Part shown: piece after piece, positions 11,201 to 18,327 of the stretch
Layout of the letters: each line of letters opens with the position of its first letter
Numbering within the stretch: the stretch's first letter is position 1
NCBI RefSeq assembly: GCF_024699965.1
Contig: NZ_JAJOMZ010000004.1
Location: forward strand, 1,362,001 to 1,426,000
DNA from: Flavobacterium sp. J372
GTDB lineage: Bacteria > Bacteroidota > Bacteroidia > Flavobacteriales > Flavobacteriaceae
DNA: 64,000 bases
Direction: 5' to 3'
Position numbers and translations under genes: made by a program
The notes under the pieces: model-generated
What the model was told of the DNA's origin: nothing
The model's input: the letters and a program-made list of their open reading frames with translations, nothing else
The model's database searches: none

Positions 11201-14200
11201 CTTATTCCGGCAGTGCACTTGGTGGTACTGTAGTTTATAACGGGCCATTATTAACGTTTAACCAGACTGGTTTAACCCCGGCAGGTACAACATATACTTA
11301 TTACGTATATACGTATAATAATTCAGGCTGTTATGGACCGGTGTACAACACGGTTTCGCCTCTTATACAGGCGGTGACCACTTGTAGCACTACTATAGGC
11401 ACGCCTGGAACACCAACTGCAACAGCCACTTCAACTTCAATCACCCCTAGCTGGACAGCGTCTTCAACATCAGGAGTTGATTATGTACTTGAAGTAGCTA
11501 CCAACTCAGGCTTTACATCATATGTATCTGGTTATAATAATGTGAATATTGGCCCTGTATTAACTACTACAGTATCAGGCCTGGCAGCTAATACCACATA
11601 TTATGTAAGGGTAAGGGCATTGCAGGGCGACTGTGTAAGTACAGTATCATCAACACTAACAATTAAGACCCTTTGTAATGCTGTGAGTTCTTTCCCGTGG
11701 ACAGAGAACTTTGACAGCATGGCTTCAATTGGGTCAGGAGTATTACCGTCTTGCTGGAGCAATACTACAACAGGCACGACCTATTTTTCCTCGCAAAATG
11801 CCGGTACACAATCATACAATGACCCAAGGTCAGCACCATATTACCTCGCAGTATATTACCCTACAACAGCATCTTTGTTATGGACACCGCCTATGCAGCT
11901 TACAGCAGGCAAAAGCTATGACTTCAGCTTCTGGTTTGTGGGAGATGCCACGTCAGGATGGGTGGGTGATGTGCTTCAAAACACTGTTGCAGATGCTGCA
12001 GGGGCAACCGCTTTAGGCAGTTCATTTGTTGTTGCAGCAGATGTTACCCTGAATGGTACTAACTATACAAAAGTGACAAGGACATTTGTGCCTTCTGTAT
12101 CAGGTACTTATTATTTTGGTGTAAAAGCTTATGCAAGTAGTACAGCACCGTTTTATATGGGGTTTGATGACTTCAGTGTTGAAGAGTCACCTGCTACTAT
12201 AACAAGCTTTACCCCGGCTGCAGTATGCTCGTCAGGCGGGGAAACCATTACCATAACAGGTACCAATTTTACAGGTGCAACAGGCGTTAAATTTAACGGT
12301 GTAAATGCAGCTTCATTTACTGTTGTTAATGCTACAACTATCACAGCTGTAACTCCGGCAGGAGTTACAACAGGTAATGTAAGTGTGGTTGGTCATGTAA
12401 ATACTGTAACAAGCACTACTGCCTTAACTGTTACAGCCACACCGGTTGTACAGGATATTACAGGCGGCAATACAGCTTTATGTTCAGGCAGTTCAGTACA
12501 GCTTGTAAGCTCTGCAAGTGCAGGAACAGGTGTATGGACATCATCAAACGAAACAGTTGCCCATGTTGATATCAATTCTGGCCTTGTAACCGCTATAAGC
12601 GCAGGTACAGCCACTATTACGTATACTGCAACAAACGGAAGCTGTAGTGCATTTAAAACTACAAGCATTACCGTAAATGATATAATCAATATCACATCAT
12701 TTACCAGCGGGCAAACAATTACCCCCGGTGACAGTACACAGTTTAGCGTTACAGCAACAGGTACCGGCCTTACTTACCAATGGTATGTTTCTGTAAACGG
12801 CGGCACAAGTTATACACCGCTTTCTAACGGGGGCGCTTACAGTGGCGTGACTACATCAGTGCTTAGTGTAAATAATGTAGATGAAACTTTTAACGGGTAT
12901 TTTTACCATGTTGTGATTACAGGTACAGCGCCATGCTTGCCTGCAACATCTGACGATGCCATACTCGGTGTGAGCGATATCGGCATTACAACACAGCCTC
13001 AAAGTGTGACTATATGTGGCTCGGGTAACGTTGAATTTACAGTGGTTGCTGAAGGTTCAGGCCTTACTTATAAGTGGTATGGAAACCAGGGCAGCGGCCC
13101 ACAACTGATAACCAACGGAACTGTTGGCGGAGTTACTTACAGTGGCGCTAACACAGCAACTCTAAGCATAGCTAATGCCGGGGTTGCAAATAACGGCTGG
13201 ACATATTATGTGGTGGTGAGTGACGCTGCAATGGCGGAAGCAATTTCGGGTGTTGTAACACTTACTGTAAATACACTTCCGCAGGTAAACACTAATCCTG
13301 CTAATAGCGAGGTGTGTTACACTGGTGGAACAGCATCTTACACAGTTGTAGCTGCGGGAACGGGGCTTACCTATCAGTGGCAATATGCCACGTCAGATTC
13401 TGGCCCATGGAGCAATGTAACTGATGCTACACCGGCAGGTATAGCTTACAGCGGTGCAGTAACACCAACGCTTACAGTTACAACAACAGCCGCAACACCA
13501 ATTAGTACATATTACTACCGTGCTGTGGTTACTGGTACTGCGCCATGTACAACAGCTGCATCAGCCGCGGCTACTCTTACATTCTTTACACCGCAAATAA
13601 CCGGGCAGCCGGCAGCTGTAGGTGTAACAGTGGGGCAGAGTGCTGCATTTACTGTTGCAACATCTGCACCATCACCAACATACCAATGGCAGTATGCAAC
13701 ATCAGCATCAGGCCCGTGGAGTAATGTTACTGCAGCAACACCTGCAGGTACAACATATAGTGGAGACACCTCTGCAACCCTGACTGTAAATGCCAATACT
13801 ACTGCAGGTGGCAGCAGCTATTACTACAGGGCTGTAGTAACATCAGGCGGATGTAGCGTAAACTCAAATAGCGCACAGATGACAGTTACAGATTACTGTA
13901 TGCCAACATTTACAAATGTTGCTGTTAGTGACTATGTTAGCGTTATGAGTATTGCGACTACTACATTTAATGCTGCTCCGGCTCAGGTTACCACTGCACC
14001 ATACTATAGCTTCCTTACAGGCGGTGCAAATACCGGCACACTTTATATTGGCAATACATACACTGCAAATGTAACAGTTGGTACCAGCGGAACATCGCAT
14101 GGCGTTGGTGTATGGATTGACCTGAACAGTGACGGTGATTTTGCAGATACTGGAGAATTTGTAGGATCAGGCACAATTACTTCTGGCTCATCAGGCAATA

Positions 14201-17200
14201 TATCATTAGTGATCCCGTCTGGTGTTACACCGGGTAACAAACGCATGAGGATAAGAAGCTTGCGTGGCAATGCCGTTACATCAGGTGTTTCCTGTTCAAC
14301 AATAGCACGTGGTAACACAGTTGATTTTGTAGTTACTATAGCCACTGCACCAGATTGTACAGGTACGCCGGCTACAGCAGCTGTAACTGCAAACACAAGT
14401 ACTTTCTGCCTTTCAGGCTCAGCTACGCTTACTGCTGCAAACCTTCCTGTGTATGTGTCTGGCACCAGCATACAGTGGTATAACAGTTCGGGTGCAATAA
14501 GCGGTGCAACATCAGCATCATATACAACGCCAACATTAACTGCTTCAGAAACCTATTATTTAAGGGTTACATGTAGTGCAAGCGGCCAGTTTAGCGACAG
14601 TAATAATGTTACCATTACTATAAACTCACCTTCAGTTACAGGAACTACTCCGGGTGAGCGTTGCGGCCCAGGTACGGTTACACTTGCCGCTACAGGCTCA
14701 GAAGGTACTACTTTATCATGGTATGCTGCTTCAACGGGCGGTACAGCTCTTGGCACAGGTACATCATTTACAACCCCGTCTATAAGCACCACTACGCCAT
14801 ATTATGTTGAAGCGAATTTAGGAGGTGGGTCTTCCTTTGTAGGTAAGGCAGCCCCTTCGGGTACAACGGGATACCTTGATGCGACTATAGGGCTTGTAAT
14901 TACTACAACCGCACCTGTTACAATTGCATCAACTGTTGTTTATCCGGTAGGTACAGGTACTTTAACCGTAGGCTTATATACATCCGGAGGTACTGAGATT
15001 GCTGCAACAGATGCAATACCGCTTACAGGAACAGGCGCTACAACTCCGGTAACCATACCTCTTAACTTCAATGTACCTACTGGTACTGGTTATATACTAA
15101 GGGTGAAGGCATACACGGGTATTACAAGCCTTATACGCGACCAGTCAGGAAACTCATTCCCGTATACTGGCAATAACATTACTGTGACAGGAGGATATTT
15201 CGGAGGATCTAGTGCCAACTATTATGCTTTCTATAATCTTACTGTAGGTTCTGGTTGTTCATCAGCCAGAACGCTGGTAAATGCAACAGTAAACAGCGGG
15301 CCGGCTTTAACACTAAGCAATTCGTCAGTTACAATTTGTAACGGCACATCATCAGCTGCAGTAACCCTGACAGCAGGTGCGGCTGACTATGATGCATACC
15401 AATGGTCGCCATCTTTAGGAGTATCAGGAAATGCCAATACAGGTTGGTCATTCAACCCATCAGTCACTACTGCCTATACACTTACCGCATCACAATCAGG
15501 CGGGTCACAGTGTAACAGGACAGCTGCTGTAACAGTAACAGTAAATGCTGCACCAACTGCACTAACAGTTACTCCTGAAACAGCAGCGGTATGTAGTGGC
15601 GAGGCGGCAGTTCAATTAAGTGCAAACGGAGGCATGGTTGCAAATACCTACACATTGGGTACTCAAACCAACACATCATCAACAGCCGGTGTTACACCTT
15701 TCACCAGCAACTGGGAAGGTGCCCGCATACAATATCTTGTTAGGGCTTCTGAGCTTACTGCTATGGGTGTTACAGCCGGAGAAATAAGGTCTATAGCGTT
15801 TAACGTAACAGCATCGGGCGCAGGGACTACCCCGCAAACAAATTATACTATAAAAATTGGTAAAACCAATGCTGCAACAATAGGGTCTGGTTACGCTGCT
15901 CTGGTAGGTTCATTTACCACTGTATTTACAGCAGCATCTGTTCCGGCACCTTCGGTAGGAGATCGCTTATTCACGTTCTCAACGCCTTATACATGGGACG
16001 GAACATCAAACATTGTTATAGATATCTGCCATGATAATGATACGACAGGCACGTGTGCTTCTTGTTTCAGTTCTAACTCAACTGTTGGAGTTATGACAAC
16101 AAGCTTTAATTCGGTATACTCAACTTATGCTGATAATGCGCAGGGTTGCGGATCTACATCGGGCGGAAGCTTTACATCGTATACTACAAGGCCTATTATG
16201 AAATTTGGAGCTGATGCCCAGAGTGTAACTTGGTCACCAACTACAGGGCTTTATACAAACGCAGCTGCTACCATAGCTTATACTGGTGGTAATGCTTCTA
16301 CAGTTTATGCAAAACCGATTACGACTACTACATACACCGCTACATCAACTGCGGGTAGTGGTTGTACAGTAACTGACACTGCAACGGTAACTATAAGCAG
16401 TAAAACATGGACAGGAGCGGTAAGTAAAGACTGGAACACTGCAGGCAACTGGTGCGGAAATACAGTACCTACCATCAATGATAATGTTGTAATACCTACG
16501 AGCTTTAATACCCCTGAAATATCAGGCAATACTATAGCCCTGGCAAACACTGTTAGTATTGAGAACGGCGGGCATCTTAGGGTTAAAGAAGGAAATTCTT
16601 TAAGAGTTAAAGGCGCAATAAATATTGCTGACGCAAACAGTCTTGTTATTGAAAACTATGCAAGCCTCAGGCAGGAAGATAATGTGGCCAATACCGGCGC
16701 AGGTACAGCTTTGGTTTTAAGAAACAGCTCTATACTGTACAGAAATGACTTTACACTTTGGTCATCTCCTGTAGCAAACCAGAAATTGTTCCAGTTCTCG
16801 CCAAACACACTTACAACGCGCTTCTATAGCTATTATGAAGGCAGTGATGATTATGTGGCTGTGCCTAACTTAGGCCCTGCAAGCGCAACAACTTTTGCAA
16901 CGGCTGCATCATACCTTATCCGTATGCCAGATGCACAGAAGGTTGGCGGTGTGCCTACAGGTACATTTGTACCGGCAGTTCTTGGTATTCCTGGACAGGA
17001 TTACAATGCAGGAGTACAACGCATGATTTTTCATGGTATTTACAATGGTATGCCAAACAATGGTAACATTACTTATAATGCGGCAACATCTTTCAATGGT
17101 TATAATGCTATTGGTAACCCTTATCCGTCGCCGATAAGCATTTCAGCATTCTTTGCTGCGAATGCAAATAATACTGATGGTACCATCTATGTCTGGAGAA

Positions 17201-18087
17201 AGAAGAATGGCGCAGCCGCTTCTGCATACTGCACTATGACTGCCGACGGCGAATTTACGAGCAACCTGCAGCCTGAAGCGGAAAATCCGAATGGCGTACT
17301 ACAGGTAGGGCAGGGCTTTATTGTGAAAGCATCAGGCCCGATAGTATTCAACAATACAATGAGGCAAACTGTAACGGCGGTTGATTCGTCATTCTTCAGG
17401 TCGCCATCTGCCGAAGTACACCGGATAAGGCTTAACCTTTATAAAGGCAGCCAGCCTATGGCACAAATGCTTGTGTCTTACAAGACCAATGCAACTATGG
17501 GTGCAGACCCTGGTATCGACGCACTATTTATTAATGATGCTTCTACAGCGCTTAACTCTGTTATTGGTACAACTGCTTATGCTATCCAGGGGCGCGCACT
17601 TCCGTTCAGCAACCAGGATATTGTTCCGTTGCAGTTTAAAGCGGGAGCGGCAGGCAGCTATACTATATCGCTTGCACAGTTTGATGGACTGTTTGCCGGT
17701 GATCAGAATATATTCCTGAAGGATAAATTGCTGAACGTTACTCACAATATTAAAGTTGGTGCTTATACTTTCAGCAGTGAGCAAGGTGTTTTTGATAACC
17801 GTTTTGAACTGTTGTATACTGATGCTGCACTTGGTACTGATAATCCGGTACTTGACCCGAACAGCATTGTTATCTGGAAAAATGAAAACAAACTGAACAT
17901 TGACAGTGGTGTTGCCATTATGAAAGACATCAGGATATTTGATATACGCGGCAGGCTGGTTTATGAAAAGGCAGGCGTAAATGCTTCGACAGCCGAAGTT
18001 GCAGGCCTGAGCGTACAGGAAGAAATGCTGATAGTACAGGTAACAACTGTTGATAATGCAAAAGTGAGCAAGAAGGTTATATACTAA
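5257..18087 (+). CDS. Giant multidomain secreted adhesin-like protein with T9SS type C sorting end
   Basis: About 4276 residues, predicted to be exported and displayed on the cell surface by the type IX system. In order: hydrophobic signal-like segment ending VKAQ; a beta-rich N-terminal domain (about 12-300); FN3-type domains (about 400-510, 700-800, 1930-2140); a long stalk of SGGTLTV-type beta repeats (about 800-1925); a cleaved-adhesin/MAM-like domain opening WTENFDS (about 2145-2310); an IPT/TIG domain (about 2313-2393); a BIG2-like domain; repeated Ig-like domains with the word TYQWQYA (about 2475-2880); a GEVED domain with WIDLNSDGDFADTGEF (about 2880-3030); and a C-terminal module (about 3715-4276) ending VSKKVIY. 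The start is uncertain: the frame opens at TTG 5257 with only part of a signal peptide, and a one-base break may separate it from the ATG at 5126. Composition is dominated by T, S, A, G and N. Confidence 0.85.
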   Translation: MVIMPIMTVKAQISSRYTFATETTTYTPITGGTNVASTSASTLDDNVAGNLPIGFSFSYNGTSYTNFGYNANGWIALGTATPSSSYVPISGGTSNNVISAFGVDLIARQHLVATRTSGSPTLTITAGNTNNIAVGSSLTGSTGIPSGVTVLSKTATTITMSANATSSGTGTHIRIWTNNTGIRYETTGSAPNRKLVVQFTEFSRYSTTASNGDQLNFQIILSETTNNIEIIYNVVQPNLSGDITTQVGLRGSSSSDYFNRSSTTNWSATTNGTANTSSVTFSSTVYPASGLKLAYTPAATPFLSTGTLTAFGSQCINGTYGPNSFTLTGTNLTSADVTVGASSGYTYSTTSGGTYTSTLTLTPSGGSLNQTIFVKFNPTAVATYNTNISISGGGASAVTVTPSGSGVNTTPTESVSSATAGSITLTSATISGAAISALGCSNVTAYGIEYSTTSGFTGGTGTQVAGTGFSGLAGGTFSAALSGLTSGTTYYYRAYATNAGGTSYSSTGSFSTLTANQIGTGTSTSSYYPIYSNFGYSYSQQIYLASEINAVVTAGQRYITKIRFRHVSAGTVSTYNNWTVFMGNTSKNEFTTTSDWVPYADLTQVYTGTVTPVSSTWMEITLATPFLWDGTNNLVVAVDENAASFSSSTWQSYTASSNRAIQFYSDSTNPDPASPPTSGSSFQSLTTNMSQIQFVTTVPPNCLPVTGISASATSYNTGTASWTAPTSGDAATGYEWEVRTTGAAGSGSPTASGTTTGTTATITGLTPNTTYSFYVRTNCGGTYSTWSSAQTFTTQPITAIASGDFATGANWNNGTGPVCGQLAVIPNGMAMTVTSGTANTGSLTINSGGSLTVSGGTLTVGCTGNNNALSNSGTLTVSGGTLAVNGNIANANGSTFAQSNGSITIDGNDNFNTSTSVASGTPLLGFGTSSVTFSTGAINLTGGTLTIIDPHTAGTNTSAYALYANIASSVSANAATAHTLRFGDGTSSQQGGNSSGFYWNGYVGFGRLNLGNVIVNNPSGTNRAVTQTGANVINGNLTVTAGTFSQGTSTTNIGGNVLVENAGIFLTGGTVVFATTTGTTTGTQTSAQSVSVTGGGLIQNFSSSPTANFTNLTTNNTSATGVTINSLNQIIANSSIVANVLTTLTFNGKISTPAGKGLLGGTAATPATTITINSGGMAPGSGFARGWNANAGGTAINAGSQPNLTANNFHPLMDANGNARYVWIERVTPSAAGILMVTYNDVAAGDIDPGITESSYTVNKRSAGKWTVSAVGTTIGAATYKIAMTAPAIFGATPTSTEVRVITENAFVGTHQAGLATPHAQRAGLTLAQLTAQDFYMGLNSNDIPFYSVQTGNWENGTTWNKGTVPSATDSVTISTGTTVTVNAASAASAITVNANGTLQAGSNTLTVTNAVTNNGTVNIAGGTVAVGATITNNSGANINVTSGTLSATGGVGTGIANAGTFTQNGGTVNVGITDNSVANRRFTNTGTLTVSNGNLNIYGNFAHSGTSFTQSGGTIRIDGNAGGLLANSVASGTPLFNITSTNINLTGGTLLIVDPHAATTNTSAYAVYMYNTSASATSLGATSSHTLRLGDGISTDAGGNTSGFYIEPWADTAYLSFGNIIVNAGSGTNRGISADNPLTATGDVTVNTNGRLTVGALLIGKDLVVNTGGTIINTVGITNTLVSSNDYDNVYFSPVTVAQSITNNGTISNSATTVTANLAGYNINNTSTGGVTLNSPLSVSGTLTLTAGIINTTSVNLLSLGTATAAGTLSGGSATAYINGPFARTFAASRTASGTYSVATLLPVGKGTKYLPAYIDPTTTASGPVVFKGEAFTTNPGTQGAGVTSLSSSRWEIIPVSNTNLTSAFVRLGDASLTSTSKIIQAPAANGEYSGISSAVTYTSGTPNVITTSNALPVAEYTGYFAYGDLNSCIAPVAQSASFTASNKTTSGFTATFAAVASASHYLVVRYSGTFTPVAPTDYTTYSGSALGGTVVYNGPLLTFNQTGLTPAGTTYTYYVYTYNNSGCYGPVYNTVSPLIQAVTTCSTTIGTPGTPTATATSTSITPSWTASSTSGVDYVLEVATNSGFTSYVSGYNNVNIGPVLTTTVSGLAANTTYYVRVRALQGDCVSTVSSTLTIKTLCNAVSSFPWTENFDSMASIGSGVLPSCWSNTTTGTTYFSSQNAGTQSYNDPRSAPYYLAVYYPTTASLLWTPPMQLTAGKSYDFSFWFVGDATSGWVGDVLQNTVADAAGATALGSSFVVAADVTLNGTNYTKVTRTFVPSVSGTYYFGVKAYASSTAPFYMGFDDFSVEESPATITSFTPAAVCSSGGETITITGTNFTGATGVKFNGVNAASFTVVNATTITAVTPAGVTTGNVSVVGHVNTVTSTTALTVTATPVVQDITGGNTALCSGSSVQLVSSASAGTGVWTSSNETVAHVDINSGLVTAISAGTATITYTATNGSCSAFKTTSITVNDIINITSFTSGQTITPGDSTQFSVTATGTGLTYQWYVSVNGGTSYTPLSNGGAYSGVTTSVLSVNNVDETFNGYFYHVVITGTAPCLPATSDDAILGVSDIGITTQPQSVTICGSGNVEFTVVAEGSGLTYKWYGNQGSGPQLITNGTVGGVTYSGANTATLSIANAGVANNGWTYYVVVSDAAMAEAISGVVTLTVNTLPQVNTNPANSEVCYTGGTASYTVVAAGTGLTYQWQYATSDSGPWSNVTDATPAGIAYSGAVTPTLTVTTTAATPISTYYYRAVVTGTAPCTTAASAAATLTFFTPQITGQPAAVGVTVGQSAAFTVATSAPSPTYQWQYATSASGPWSNVTAATPAGTTYSGDTSATLTVNANTTAGGSSYYYRAVVTSGGCSVNSNSAQMTVTDYCMPTFTNVAVSDYVSVMSIATTTFNAAPAQVTTAPYYSFLTGGANTGTLYIGNTYTANVTVGTSGTSHGVGVWIDLNSDGDFADTGEFVGSGTITSGSSGNISLVIPSGVTPGNKRMRIRSLRGNAVTSGVSCSTIARGNTVDFVVTIATAPDCTGTPATAAVTANTSTFCLSGSATLTAANLPVYVSGTSIQWYNSSGAISGATSASYTTPTLTASETYYLRVTCSASGQFSDSNNVTITINSPSVTGTTPGERCGPGTVTLAATGSEGTTLSWYAASTGGTALGTGTSFTTPSISTTTPYYVEANLGGGSSFVGKAAPSGTTGYLDATIGLVITTTAPVTIASTVVYPVGTGTLTVGLYTSGGTEIAATDAIPLTGTGATTPVTIPLNFNVPTGTGYILRVKAYTGITSLIRDQSGNSFPYTGNNITVTGGYFGGSSANYYAFYNLTVGSGCSSARTLVNATVNSGPALTLSNSSVTICNGTSSAAVTLTAGAADYDAYQWSPSLGVSGNANTGWSFNPSVTTAYTLTASQSGGSQCNRTAAVTVTVNAAPTALTVTPETAAVCSGEAAVQLSANGGMVANTYTLGTQTNTSSTAGVTPFTSNWEGARIQYLVRASELTAMGVTAGEIRSIAFNVTASGAGTTPQTNYTIKIGKTNAATIGSGYAALVGSFTTVFTAASVPAPSVGDRLFTFSTPYTWDGTSNIVIDICHDNDTTGTCASCFSSNSTVGVMTTSFNSVYSTYADNAQGCGSTSGGSFTSYTTRPIMKFGADAQSVTWSPTTGLYTNAAATIAYTGGNASTVYAKPITTTTYTATSTAGSGCTVTDTATVTISSKTWTGAVSKDWNTAGNWCGNTVPTINDNVVIPTSFNTPEISGNTIALANTVSIENGGHLRVKEGNSLRVKGAINIADANSLVIENYASLRQEDNVANTGAGTALVLRNSSILYRNDFTLWSSPVANQKLFQFSPNTLTTRFYSYYEGSDDYVAVPNLGPASATTFATAASYLIRMPDAQKVGGVPTGTFVPAVLGIPGQDYNAGVQRMIFHGIYNGMPNNGNITYNAATSFNGYNAIGNPYPSPISISAFFAANANNTDGTIYVWRKKNGAAASAYCTMTADGEFTSNLQPEAENPNGVLQVGQGFIVKASGPIVFNNTMRQTVTAVDSSFFRSPSAEVHRIRLNLYKGSQPMAQMLVSYKTNATMGADPGIDALFINDASTALNSVIGTTAYAIQGRALPFSNQDIVPLQFKAGAAGSYTISLAQFDGLFAGDQNIFLKDKLLNVTHNIKVGAYTFSSEQGVFDNRFELLYTDAALGTDNPVLDPNSIVIWKNENKLNIDSGVAIMKDIRIFDIRGRLVYEKAGVNASTAEVAGLSVQEEMLIVQVTTVDNAKVSKKVIY

Positions 18088-18101
18088 ACTTATGCCCAAT
18101 A

Positions 18102-18134
18102 AAAAGCCCTTCCGGATTACGGAAGGGCTTTTTA
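18102..18134 (+). terminator. Intrinsic terminator after the giant adhesin gene
   Basis: A perfect 13-bp stem (AAAAGCCCTTCCG / CGGAAGGGCTTTT) with loop GATTA, followed by a T-rich tail, begins 14 bases after the stop codon. Confidence 0.93.
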
Positions 18135-18245
18135 TTTATTTAATAATTTTAATCAGGATTTGTATAAATCGAAAGGTAGACGCAAACACGGTAAAAGAAT
18201 ACTTAATCATTTAATATTCAGGGTTAAAATAAAAACTTTTCAACA

Positions 18246-18259
18246 CGAAAACGTTTTCG
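18246..18259. promoter_or_regulatory. Palindromic LacI-type operator-like site
   Basis: CGAAAACGTTTTCG is a perfect 14-bp palindrome with a central CG, the form bound by many LacI/GalR regulators. It lies about 70 bases before the second adhesin gene, between it and the upstream terminator. No LacI-type regulator is encoded in the window, so the assignment rests on the palindrome alone. Confidence 0.35.
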
Positions 18260-18327
18260 GTACAATGTTAATTTTAAGTTAAGTAACTCATTTATAAAAT
18301 AGATGTAATTTTACTTAAGGATGCAAA

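Noticed and set aside
12680..13890. Recent tandem duplication within the Ig-like region of the giant adhesin.
   Set aside because: The repeats share short words such as TYQWQYA but differ enough at the DNA level that they are old domain repeats.
5257..18087. Many minus-strand open frames opposite the giant adhesin, some over 150 codons.
   Set aside because: They have low-complexity V/P/A-rich translations that mirror the ACA/GCA-rich repeats on the plus strand, with no starts, signals or domains.
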